Assembly: GCA_030603035.1 (NCBI GenBank)
Contig: JAUVYQ010000095.1
Coordinates: forward strand, 1-10,016
DNA length: 10,016 bases
Direction: 5' to 3'
DNA from: Phycisphaerae bacterium
GTDB taxonomy: Bacteria; Planctomycetota; Phycisphaerae; Sedimentisphaerales; SG8-4
Shown here: piece after piece, positions 1 to 6,638 of the stretch
Layout of the letters: each line of letters starts with the position of its first letter
How positions within the stretch are numbered: the first letter of the stretch is position 1
Translations under genes and position numbers: made by a program
Notes under the pieces: model-generated
The model's database searches: none
The model's input: only the letters and a program-made list of their open reading frames with translations
What the model was told of the DNA's origin: nothing

Positions 1-1
1 G

Positions 2-238
2 CTGCGGAATGAGATTGCTGAACGCAAAAAGGCTGAGGAAAAGCTTCTTATCTATCAAAAGCAACTGCGGTCTTTGGCTTCGGAACTGTCATTGGCTGAG
101 GAACGCCTGAGGCGGCGAAGAGCAACCAATGTGCACGACCATGTGGGCCAGAACCTGGCTATCTCCAAAATCAAAATAGAATCGCTGCGGTAATCGGCAA
201 CTTCGCCGGAACTTGCCGAAGACCTGGAGGAAATTCGC
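2..238 (+). pseudogene. Remnant of a NarL/UhpB-type sensor histidine kinase (HisKA_3 region), 5' end outside the window, 3' end lost
   Basis: Seen: from base 2 the frame reads 63 codons to a TAA at 191-193. It holds a charged coiled-coil linker, the SLASELSLAEER segment, and a phospho-acceptor box HDHVGQ with its His at codon 134-136. Family knowledge: this is the dimerisation/phosphoacceptor helix (HisKA_3) of two-component kinases that act with NarL/FixJ regulators. A HATPase domain should follow. After the TAA the same frame still reads family-like sequence (SPELAEDLEEIR) to about 238, then becomes unrelated, so the stop looks like a point nonsense mutation inside a once longer gene. The box also departs from the usual RRRIATDLHDH (it reads RRRRATNVHDH), which fits decay. 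No ATPase domain remains, so a working kinase is not expected. Confidence 0.75.
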
Positions 239-521
239 GGCGGTTCCAGATAACCAGCTCGTACAGAAAGGCATCGGTCTGCTCATAGAATCGTGCCAGT
301 CCGTCGTTCCATACGTAAGGCTCAAGGCCCGTTTCGCCAAACGCACGGGCCACGTTGGTGCCGGGATTGTCGAACTCCTCACGCAGCCGGGACCGCACCG
401 ACGCCTCAGGTTGCCGCGTCAGCTCGACAATCCAGGAAACGATTTTTTCCTGGTCGGGCAATTGTTCGGATGGTGTTGAAAGCCGCTTTATTTCCATTTT
501 ATGTTCAGACAACGATTCCAT
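171..521 (-). CDS. 3'-truncated gene, N-terminal half of a possible SAM-dependent methyltransferase
   Basis: Start ATG at 519-521, 13 bases after the stop of the hydrolase gene upstream, so it probably sits in the same transcript. I see no clear Shine-Dalgarno sequence. The first ~93 residues look like real protein (PDQEKIVSWIVELT near the start, DNPGTNVARAF, FYEQTDAFLYELVIWNR). The last ~23 codons, below about 243, are simply the antisense of the kinase remnant, ending at a TGA at 171-173. From memory, the FYEQTDAFLYE...WNR pattern precedes a Rossmann-type methyltransferase domain in planctomycete proteins. That recollection is weak, and no SAM-binding motif is left to test it. The gene has lost its C-terminal catalytic half and is probably non-functional. 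Only the reading frame and the truncation are firm. Confidence 0.5.
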   Translation of the reverse strand: MESLSEHKMEIKRLSTPSEQLPDQEKIVSWIVELTRQPEASVRSRLREEFDNPGTNVARAFGETGLEPYVWNDGLARFYEQTDAFLYELVIWNRREFPPGLRQVPAKLPITAAILF

Positions 522-534
522 TACGCTGTCGCGG

Positions 535-1983
535 TCACTTGCCTTTCGGCACACGCCGAATTCGCAAAGCGATGTCGTCGGTATACTTGGGCGAATGCAG
601 CGTCCGGACGTGATATATTTTACCGCCCCTGTGCTGAAATGTCTCCTTTTTATCAACCTTTCCCGTTTTCGTGTTCACCCATTCTGCCGTATAAGTCCCG
701 CCGGGCAGCTCCACCGCCAGGTTTGCTTTACTGCCGCCATTGATGTAAATGGCGTAAGCCCGGCCCACCTGAACCAGGGCACGGGCGGTCGCTTTCTCGG
801 GCACTCCGCCTTTGATGACTGAATTGTCCGGCTTCATCCTGATGAAGTCAAAGCTGTTGATGAAATCCTTGAGAATCTCCAGCTGCTTATGCAGCACCGG
901 ACCGCCGCCGCCCGGGGCATTGATTTTCGCCGTCCCGTCTTCGTGACCGACCGTGAATGAGTAGTCAAGGTTATCGTACACACCTCCACCTGCTATAATG
1001 AAATCCCAACCTTCGAGCCGATATGGCTTCGGCCCGCTGCCGGCAAAGCCCGTCTCATCGTCGCCGATGACTTTGTTCAAACCATAGTTCTCGGTCACGG
1101 CCTTTGGCGGCTTGGCATAATGAAAGTTGAAAATCGACACATGAGGATTCGGCTTGACTACTTTTTTGGACTTGTTAGCGATATTCTGGGCTATCAGGTG
1201 CTTTGCTTTGAAGTTTGCCTCCGCCTTGACGATGGTCTCAGCGATATGACTTTGCCATTCGAGCGTTACGCCGCCGAAGTACGGCTCGTTGCAGATTTCA
1301 TAATAGACGTTGTCGAAGCCCTTTAGCTCCTTGACTATCCTGCGTACCATTGCATCCTGCACAGCCAGCAGCTTGGGATGTTTCAGCGTATAAACCTCGG
1401 TGCGTTTCATTTTGCCGATGCCGTTAACGTTGTTAGCGGCATTCATCGGGCTGAGTTTCCACATATCATCTTTGTAGAATGGGCAGAATAGTACCAGCTC
1501 GACCACAACCCCGCGTTTGCTCGCCTCGGCAGCAAAGTTGCGCAGGCGTTTGAAGTAGCCGGCGTCCCACTTTCTCAGGTCAAACTTCTTGCCGCCGTTG
1601 GCGTAGCCGGGCACGTCACTGCGGGCCCACGGGCATATCAGCCGACCCTTCGCCGGCGCCAATGTATTGTTCTTAATCTTAAATGCCCCGAAGGGCTCAC
1701 AGTAAGCCCCGCTGAATGTGCGCGTCAGGTTAAAACCGTACGACTGGAGCGCCTTGAAGTATTTCTTGTAGTTAAAGTCTCGGTTGAGCACTGCCCCGTA
1801 ATGCTCACCTGAGGTTATCAGCACCGTTGGCTTGCCCCGCCACAGGAAGTAGTGGGGGTTGTCCGGATGCAATTGAATCAGCTTGACCACCTTTGCGGAT
1901 CGCGCCGCACCTGCAGGCATAACATTGACAACCAGCCCAAACAATACCGCGCATGTAAACATTTTGTTCACCCGCTCAGACAT
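535..1983 (-). CDS. Secreted GH5-like (cellulase-family) glycoside hydrolase with C-terminal collagen-binding-type domain
   Basis: 482 residues from the ATG at 1981-1983, chosen because AAGGGG lies 9 bases upstream. An in-frame ATG nine codons earlier (2010) has no RBS. Residues ~1-29 form a Sec signal peptide (basic start, hydrophobic core, PAGAA exit). Residues ~35-330 look like a clan-A (beta/alpha)8 hydrolase: VYYEICNEPYFGG supplies the likely acid/base Glu (E233), and DDETGF supplies a candidate nucleophile (E310). Residues ~370-480 (FINSFDFIRMKPDNSVI..., ending in ELPGGTYTAEWVNTKTG) resemble the small beta domain often placed after such barrels (PF12904 type). It would hydrolyse an extracellular or periplasmic glycan; the substrate cannot be told from the sequence. 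It has its own putative promoter and probably cotranscribes the broken gene downstream. The GH class is inferred from motifs; subfamily is uncertain. Confidence 0.85.
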   Translation of the reverse strand: MSERVNKMFTCAVLFGLVVNVMPAGAARSAKVVKLIQLHPDNPHYFLWRGKPTVLITSGEHYGAVLNRDFNYKKYFKALQSYGFNLTRTFSGAYCEPFGAFKIKNNTLAPAKGRLICPWARSDVPGYANGGKKFDLRKWDAGYFKRLRNFAAEASKRGVVVELVLFCPFYKDDMWKLSPMNAANNVNGIGKMKRTEVYTLKHPKLLAVQDAMVRRIVKELKGFDNVYYEICNEPYFGGVTLEWQSHIAETIVKAEANFKAKHLIAQNIANKSKKVVKPNPHVSIFNFHYAKPPKAVTENYGLNKVIGDDETGFAGSGPKPYRLEGWDFIIAGGGVYDNLDYSFTVGHEDGTAKINAPGGGGPVLHKQLEILKDFINSFDFIRMKPDNSVIKGGVPEKATARALVQVGRAYAIYINGGSKANLAVELPGGTYTAEWVNTKTGKVDKKETFQHRGGKIYHVRTLHSPKYTDDIALRIRRVPKGK

Positions 1984-1992
1984 ATCAATATT

Positions 1993-1998
1993 CCCCTT
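1993..1998 (-). promoter_or_regulatory. Shine-Dalgarno site of the GH5-like hydrolase
   Basis: AAGGGG on the minus strand, 9 bases before the ATG at 1983. The more upstream ATG at 2010 is preceded by GC-rich sequence with no such site, so this decides the start. Confidence 0.7.
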
Positions 1999-2053
1999 AA
2001 GAACGTTCATGACAGGAAACAGCCGCCGACATTTTGGCAGATATATAAATATA

Positions 2054-2081
2054 ATTTTAGTGTGACTTTTTTATAAGTCAA
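2054..2081 (-). promoter_or_regulatory. Putative sigma70-type promoter for the GH5-like hydrolase
   Basis: On the minus strand TTGACT (2076-2081) is followed after 16 bases by TAAAAT (2054-2059). Both are one mismatch from consensus, in a very AT-rich stretch (about 2041-2100) between two genes. It would give a leader of roughly 60 bases. The spacer carries a small inverted repeat, GACTT/AAGTC, overlapping the -35 box, which could be an operator or chance. Confidence 0.45.
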
Positions 2082-2116
2082 TCTTAACCTACCAATTTAT
2101 TGAGGGTTTGTTTAGC

Positions 2117-2135
2117 CGTCGCCGGCACGGCGACG
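2117..2135. repeat. Perfect 8-bp hairpin downstream of the TPR gene
   Basis: CGTCGCCG (2117-2124) and CGGCGACG (2128-2135) are perfect inverted copies around a 3-base loop, 32 bases past the TPR gene's stop. Neither strand has a T-run after the stem, so it is not a textbook intrinsic terminator. It could still mark the 3' end of that transcript before the next promoter. Confidence 0.5.
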
Positions 2136-2167
2136 ACATAGACTCAAGGTCTCGCCTGTGGTTTATT

Positions 2168-3769
2168 TTAATGCAGTTTCTTTTTGATGGCACTGAGCAG
2201 CTTTTTGTCAATCTCAGCGCCTGATTGCTCGGCGATTTTTATGTGCTTGGCCGCCAGGTCATACTTTTTCAACTTGTAAAACCCAAAGGCAAGGCCGTGA
2301 TGCGCATCACCCATTTTCGGCTCAATCTCAACCGCCCTCAGATACTCGGCCACCGCCTCTTTATAATTCTCCTTGTTGGAATACGCCGCTCCAAGATTAT
2401 AATGAATCGTACCGTCACCGGGCTTTATCCGAACAGCCTTCTTATAATGTTCAATAGCTGCATCATACTGCTCCTTCCCGAAATACGCATTCCCCAGATT
2501 TATCAGGGCAGCCGGCATATTGGGCTTAACAGCCAGCGTCTTTTTGTATGCTCGAATTTCCTTGTCAACCAAACCCAATTTGTTGTAGCAGATACCCAGG
2601 CCGTAATGTGCCTCGGCATAATCCCGTTTAATCTTCAAGGCCTTTTTATATTGTAATATCGCTTTTTTATAATCGCCCATCTGGCTGTAAACATCGCCTA
2701 ATTGGTTGTAACAACTGGCGTCTTTCGGCTCCAAAACGATTGCCTGTTTCAATTGTGCTATCGCCTGCCCGAACATTTTCCGTTGGCAGTAAGCTATAGC
2801 CAGATTTTTGTATGCATCTGTAAAATTCGGGTCGAGCTTAAGCGACAGGCAGTACTGTGAAATCGCATCGTTCAACCAGCCTCGTTTGGTGTACGCATTC
2901 CCAAGGTTGTTATGCGTTTTGGCATCGCCTGGATTGATTTTCAGGGCCTTCCGGTATTCGTATATCGCATCCTCTACCTGACCCTTTTTCAGGTAAATAT
3001 TACCTAAATTCACATGTGACTCAGACAATGATGGATTTATCTCCACAGCCCTTTCAAGTGCCATCAAAGCATGTTCGGCATCGCCGATATCATCGTAACT
3101 ATTCCCCAGATTATTGAAAAAACAGCCCAGCGTCTGAATCTTATTGAGGTTCAACATATAAATACTGCCGCGTCTCTTCTTGGGAACTTTGAATTTATTT
3201 ACATAGTGTTCATCAGGGGCGTATCCACCTTTGCTTGTTGTTTCAATATTGAACCGCACTCGTCCATCATCGTATCTGACAAAGAAGTGTTCCGGCACAA
3301 CCACCCCGTATAAAGGCAGACCAAGCCGTTCGCCGAGTGAAAGATAAAGAACTGAAAGACTCAGGCAATGCTCTCGTTTTCTATCCAGCACAGAGTGTAA
3401 AAACAAATCGTTCGGGTCACTTGCCTCTGAAATCGATTTAAACCCCAGCTCATCAAACAAATACTTGTTTATTACCGCAATCGCCTTATAGTTTGGCTTT
3501 TGCCTTTTGACTCTTTCGCGAATTTCCAGAGCCATATCATCCAATCTTGACAGATATCTTCGCCCGTGCACGATGTCGCTCCACTGCTCCGAGATAATCA
3601 AAGCGGCGGTAGCTAAATCAACTTCCTCGGCCTTTAATCGCAGAACTCGTTCAATTGACCTTACGTACAGACCCCTCTTGCCCTCATTAGCCAGGGGCTC
3701 GTCACGCCCGGGAGATACCCCCGCCGTAAAAAACAAAACGAAAACAATTAGCAGGAAAATCTTTTTCAT
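2168..3769 (-). CDS. Exported transglutaminase-like domain protein with nine TPR repeats
   Basis: 533 residues. Residues 1-20 are a signal peptide (MKKIFLLIVFVLFF core, no lipobox Cys). Residues ~75-180 match a transglutaminase/SirB1-like fold: the stretch around 132-160 (REHCLSLSVLYL, GERLGLPLYG) places Cys135, then His161 in PEHFFVRY, then an acidic residue near 176 (FNIETT), so a Cys-His-acid triad looks intact. From 212 to 517 come nine tetratricopeptide repeats in unbroken 34-residue register; each starts at or near a Pro (246, 280, 314, 348, ... 484). TPRs normally bind protein partners, so this is probably a periplasmic or envelope scaffold with a peptidase- or transglutaminase-like head. 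Substrate and partners are unknown. No strong RBS lies before the ATG at 3767-3769. It is a single-gene unit, with intergenic DNA on both sides. Confidence 0.85.
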   Translation of the reverse strand: MKKIFLLIVFVLFFTAGVSPGRDEPLANEGKRGLYVRSIERVLRLKAEEVDLATAALIISEQWSDIVHGRRYLSRLDDMALEIRERVKRQKPNYKAIAVINKYLFDELGFKSISEASDPNDLFLHSVLDRKREHCLSLSVLYLSLGERLGLPLYGVVVPEHFFVRYDDGRVRFNIETTSKGGYAPDEHYVNKFKVPKKRRGSIYMLNLNKIQTLGCFFNNLGNSYDDIGDAEHALMALERAVEINPSLSESHVNLGNIYLKKGQVEDAIYEYRKALKINPGDAKTHNNLGNAYTKRGWLNDAISQYCLSLKLDPNFTDAYKNLAIAYCQRKMFGQAIAQLKQAIVLEPKDASCYNQLGDVYSQMGDYKKAILQYKKALKIKRDYAEAHYGLGICYNKLGLVDKEIRAYKKTLAVKPNMPAALINLGNAYFGKEQYDAAIEHYKKAVRIKPGDGTIHYNLGAAYSNKENYKEAVAEYLRAVEIEPKMGDAHHGLAFGFYKLKKYDLAAKHIKIAEQSGAEIDKKLLSAIKKKLH

Positions 3770-3813
3770 AACTGTTCGTTCTGATTAGTGCTCTGTCGCG
3801 GCTCAATTGACGG

Positions 3814-3923
3814 TTGTCATTGCGAGCAAGCCTTTAGCCCTGAGCGTAGTCGAAAGGGAAGCGAAGCAATCTCTATCGTTCGATACAATGAGATTGCCAC
3901 GGCCATATTCTGTGGCCTCGCAA
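3814..3923. repeat. Nested palindromic (REP/MITE-like) intergenic element
   Basis: The outer arms are TTGCGAG (3820-3826, inside TTGTCATTGCGAGC) and CTCGCAA (3917-3923). Inside are CCTTT/AAAGG (3831-3835, 3853-3857), CAATCTC/GAGATTG (3867-3873, 3890-3896), and TATCG/CGATA (3874-3878, 3881-3885). The motifs CATTGCGAG and GCGAAGCAATCTC recur, as I recall, in dispersed non-coding repeats of many environmental bacterial genomes. There is no transposase nearby. A half-copy of one terminus lies at 6975-6988. Confidence 0.65.
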
Positions 3924-3954
3924 CCCGCAACTCGCAACCCGCACCACAAGGTGC
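3917..3954. repeat. 14-bp tandem duplication followed by a small hairpin
   Basis: CTCGCAACCCGCAA (3917-3930) is repeated at 3931-3944 with one change at the last base. It runs straight into GCACC/GGTGC (3941-3945, 3950-3954), which forms a 5-bp stem. It overlaps the right arm of the palindromic element, so it may be an end-duplication of that element. Confidence 0.55.
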
Positions 3955-4071
3955 ACAATCCTATGATAAGTGTTTGCCTCTACAAATCTTATCGTCAGAT
4001 ATGCCCTCCTTATTTTGTGTTTTTTCAATCACGATGCCAAAAATTCAACTGGTTTGAGCAAATAACTGTTG

Positions 4072-4077
4072 TATAAT
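4072..4077 (+). promoter_or_regulatory. Possible -10 box for the DUF1080 lipoprotein gene
   Basis: A perfect TATAAT in AT-rich DNA about 55 bases before the presumed start region. No convincing -35 box is found at 16-18 bases; TTGAGC lies only 12 bases upstream. It is a weak call. Confidence 0.3.
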
Positions 4078-4121
4078 TTAGTTTCCGACGTTACTTTATT
4101 CAACGTAATTTTATTATGGTC

Positions 4122-4125
4122 GGAG
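4122..4125 (+). promoter_or_regulatory. GGAG ribosome-binding site ahead of an ATA codon
   Basis: GGAG is followed after 4 and 7 bases by two adjacent ATA codons (4130, 4133) in frame with the DUF1080 lipoprotein. No ATG, GTG, TTG or CTG occurs in that frame between here and 4208. If used, it would start translation with a full lipoprotein signal peptide. It also overlaps a tiny ATG frame (4116-4133, five codons). Confidence 0.35.
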
Positions 4126-4207
4126 TAATATAATAGGCCGGAAAAAGACTACTATCGCAGATACCTTATTTCGTCGTGCATTACGCAATACGCTATGCAC
4201 AATTTTA

Positions 4208-4861
4208 TTGCTGCTTGGCGTTCTCACGTTGGGGGCCTGTCGTGACTCAGGCCGACCCACGCCGCCGAATGAGCCGAATGAATCAGATGTAGCGGGGAGC
4301 TTGCAGCCGGTCGAAACCAGTCTCTTCGACGGCAGGGCGTTGGGGCAGTGGAAAATCACCGACTTCGGCGGACAGGGTAATGTCTACGTAAAAGACGGCA
4401 GTATCTTCCTCGAAATGGGCAACGACATGACCGGCGTTACTTGGGCCGGTCCGCTCGTCCGAATGAACTATGAAATCGAGCTCGAAGCAATGCGGGTCGC
4501 GGGAAGCGACTTTTTCTGCGGGCTGACCTTTCCCGTCGATGCCAACTCGTGCTCGCTAATCCTCGGCGGATGGGGCGGTGGGCTCTGCGGCCTCTCCAAT
4601 ATCGATTACTATGACGCCGCTAACAATGAGACCACGCAAATCGTCTCGTTCGAGACCGGACGATGGTACCGGGTCCGCCTCCGCGTCACGCCCAATAAGA
4701 TTGAAGCCTGGCTCGATGACGAAAACCTTGTAGATGTCGTAACGACCGGCAGAATAATCGACATCCGACTGGAGGTGGACCTTTCTCAACCGTTGGGGAT
4801 TTCAACCTGGCGCACCACCGGAGCGATTCGCAACATCTATTTACAAACGCTTTCGGACTAA
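4208..4861 (+). CDS. DUF1080 (3-keto-disaccharide hydrolase-like) lipoprotein
   Basis: 217 residues from a TTG at 4208, the first standard start codon in frame. LGAC (residues 8-11) is a lipobox, so the mature protein should be lipid-anchored at Cys11. A Pro/Asn/Glu-rich linker follows to ~35, then a concanavalin-like beta-sandwich of the DUF1080 type: FDGRALGQWK (40-49), VYVKDGSIFLEMG, WYRVRLRVTPNKIEAWLDDE, and PLGISTWRTTGAIRNIYL near the end. DUF1080 members hydrolyse 3-keto-glycosides; activity here is inferred from the family. The frame stays open upstream to 4109, and codons 4136-4207 read GRKKTTIADTLFRRALRN then a hydrophobic run, which is exactly the basic n-region a signal peptide needs. 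The TTG start would lack it, so the true start is probably upstream (ATA at 4133, or a lost ATG). It converges on the MATE gene with 8 bases between the stops. Confidence 0.8.
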   Translation: MLLGVLTLGACRDSGRPTPPNEPNESDVAGSLQPVETSLFDGRALGQWKITDFGGQGNVYVKDGSIFLEMGNDMTGVTWAGPLVRMNYEIELEAMRVAGSDFFCGLTFPVDANSCSLILGGWGGGLCGLSNIDYYDAANNETTQIVSFETGRWYRVRLRVTPNKIEAWLDDENLVDVVTTGRIIDIRLEVDLSQPLGISTWRTTGAIRNIYLQTLSD

Positions 4862-4869
4862 CCGCGGCC

Positions 4870-6306
4870 TTACTCAGCTGCTGTCTCAACCTCGACCGGC
4901 ACACCGACTGCCCGGCGCTTGAACAAGTCTATCTGCATCCATCTGTTACTCTTAAATCTCCAGCGATTAGCCAGCCCCACTGCTGCGATACTGACAGCCG
5001 CCGCAATCCACGGACCCATATAATCTAAAGATGGCACCAGCCTGACTACGAGCCAGCCGCCGAGCCCCAGTATCAACACCGCTCCCACCGCCGAGGCGAT
5101 AGCCGGCCAAACCGTATCACCTGCTCCACGCAGAGACCCGCCGTAAATAATCCTTGCAGCGTGAAAAACCTGATACACAGCCGCACAAATCAGAATATTT
5201 GCTCCCGCCTTGATTACCTTGGCGTCAGAAGACCAAAGAGCCATCAGGTTATTTCTGAACACAAGAAAGCAAACCCCGACCAATCCCATATAAACCAGTG
5301 CAACCCTTAAACACGCACTCGTCTGCTTAACCGCCAGGTCTTTTCGGCCCTGTCCTATTGTCTTGCCGAGCGCTGCTGATAGGGCAGTCGCTATACCCAC
5401 AACCGGCATAACCGAGATACTTGTGTACGAAAGTACCGCACTTGTCGCAGCCAGCGCTTCTGTCGCCTCTGTGCCGTATCGCCCGACCAGCCCAAACAAA
5501 ATCATCCCCCAGAATGCCACATTCACCATCAGTCCAAATCCTGCAGGAAGCCCTACTTTCAGCAAATCATACATCTTTGAGAAATCGATATTTACTGTTT
5601 TCCTGGACTGAAATTCTGCGTTTATTTTGCCGCTCAAGAACACAGCCATATTAATAACGGCCGCAACCCCTATCCCGATAAATGTCCCCCACCCAGCACC
5701 TGCAATCCCCATCTCCGGAAAACCCAGCTTGCCGAAAATCAATACATAGTTAGCTGCTACGTTAACTACCTGCCCACACAACGATGCACACATTGTAATA
5801 ATCGGCCGATGTATACCCATAAAGAATTGGTTGCCTGACCAATTAATGACCGCCAGCACGTGAGCGTAAAGCATAATTCGAAAATATATCACTTCCATCT
5901 CGGCCACTGCCGGTGGTTGTCCCATCATCTCGAATATCCACGGTGCAGCCGGCCACATAATCGCCACCACAGCCAGAAAGTACGCCAATCCCATATATAT
6001 CACCTGCCAGAAATAATTCGAGCAGCTCTTCTTGTCGCCTCTGCCAAGGCTCTGACTTACAAACGTGTTTAGACTGGCCATAGCGCCTATCGCAAAGCCG
6101 CTGGGCAGGAAGCTGACAAGCCCGGCCGGCAAAATCGCCGCCAGTGCCTCCGTCCCCAAACGTGAAACCATAAACCTGTCCACGAACTGCATAATGGTGA
6201 ACGATATGGTCGTTACCACCATTGGTGCCGCCAGCTTCAGCATATATCTTAGTGAAGTCTCGTCGGCAGCACAATTCTGTGACAACAGCGATGATTTGTC
6301 AGTCAT
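4870..6306 (-). CDS. MATE family multidrug/cation antiporter
   Basis: 478 residues, the usual size for the family, hydrophobic almost throughout and consistent with about 12 membrane helices. Visible family signatures are FVDRFMVSRLGTEALAA (41-57, first helix and loop), TFVSQSLGRGD (81-91), and the second-half GSLRGAGDTVWP segment. MATE proteins sit in the cytoplasmic membrane and export organic cations, drugs or metabolites using Na+ or H+ gradients; the substrate here is unknown. The ATG (6304-6306) overlaps the TGA of the DUF167 gene as ATGA, and there is no good RBS of its own, so translation is probably coupled. It is the last gene of the operon starting at 6935. Confidence 0.92.
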   Translation of the reverse strand: MTDKSSLLSQNCAADETSLRYMLKLAAPMVVTTISFTIMQFVDRFMVSRLGTEALAAILPAGLVSFLPSGFAIGAMASLNTFVSQSLGRGDKKSCSNYFWQVIYMGLAYFLAVVAIMWPAAPWIFEMMGQPPAVAEMEVIYFRIMLYAHVLAVINWSGNQFFMGIHRPIITMCASLCGQVVNVAANYVLIFGKLGFPEMGIAGAGWGTFIGIGVAAVINMAVFLSGKINAEFQSRKTVNIDFSKMYDLLKVGLPAGFGLMVNVAFWGMILFGLVGRYGTEATEALAATSAVLSYTSISVMPVVGIATALSAALGKTIGQGRKDLAVKQTSACLRVALVYMGLVGVCFLVFRNNLMALWSSDAKVIKAGANILICAAVYQVFHAARIIYGGSLRGAGDTVWPAIASAVGAVLILGLGGWLVVRLVPSLDYMGPWIAAAVSIAAVGLANRWRFKSNRWMQIDLFKRRAVGVPVEVETAAE

Positions 6307-6617
6307 TGACTAAAACCCCGTTTATTCGGATTCAGCTTCTTTAGCAGCGTCTCAGCCGATATGCCCAAAACCTGCACATGCTTGATTGGTTTGGTTTTGC
6401 CGGAGATTATACTAACAGCATTCTTTTTCACACCGAGTTGTTTCGCCAATAGTTCAATAAGGCGCTCATTTGCTTTTCCTTTCTCAGGTGCCGCCGAAAC
6501 CTTAATCTTCACCATCTCATCGAGCAAGCCACAAACAGCCGTCTGACTACTGCCGGGCACAACCTTTGCCGCAAAAATCACACCCTCATCAATTTCTTGA
6601 ATCGTCAGATTAGCCAT
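6303..6617 (-). CDS. DUF167/YggU family protein
   Basis: 104 residues, close to the family's usual ~95-110. Recognised by VVPGSSQTAV (19-28), VSAAPEKGKANERLIELLAKQLGV (split across 40-63), and SGKTKPIKHVQV (72-83), the conserved blocks of the small alpha/beta DUF167 fold. The cellular role of the family is not firmly established. It lies 21 bases after the 98-residue gene and overlaps the MATE start by 4 bases, so the three are very probably one transcript. No strong RBS is seen; only AGG lies too far upstream. A TATATTAT run sits in the short gap. Confidence 0.92.
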   Translation of the reverse strand: MANLTIQEIDEGVIFAAKVVPGSSQTAVCGLLDEMVKIKVSAAPEKGKANERLIELLAKQLGVKKNAVSIISGKTKPIKHVQVLGISAETLLKKLNPNKRGFSQ

Positions 6618-6638
6618 AGATAATATATACGCCTAATG

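Larger units (their letters stand above)
3770..4132. other. Intergenic region between divergent genes, no convincing gene
   Basis: It separates the minus-strand TPR gene from the plus-strand DUF1080 lipoprotein. Its contents are a nested palindromic element (3814-3923), a 14-bp tandem duplication with a small hairpin (3917-3954), an AT-rich stretch with a TATAAT box, and a leader ending in GGAG. Two plus-strand open frames of 89 codons cross the palindromic element but are translations of the repeat, not genes. Confidence 0.7.

Noticed and set aside
522..656. N-terminal extension of the truncated minus-strand gene to an ATG at 656
   Set aside because: It would overlap the last 40 codons of the GH5-like gene; the translation there is not protein-like, while the ATG at 521 lies just after that gene's stop.
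355..822. A 155-codon plus-strand open frame across the hydrolase end
   Set aside because: It spans two minus-strand genes in the wrong strand; its Cys/Ser/Arg-rich translation looks like an antisense shadow.
2117..2135. Intrinsic terminator for the TPR gene
   Set aside because: The stem is good but no T-run follows on the minus strand, so it is listed only as a hairpin.
2168..3130. DNA-level tandem repeats in the TPR coding region
   Set aside because: The ~102-base periodicity reflects diverged TPR codons; it is not a nucleotide repeat array or CRISPR.
3788..4076. Two overlapping 89-codon plus-strand open frames between the TPR and DUF1080 genes
   Set aside because: They translate the palindromic repeat element (giving the SKPLALSVVEREAKQSL-type peptide) and continue into non-coding DNA; no RBS and no protein-like pattern beyond the repeat.
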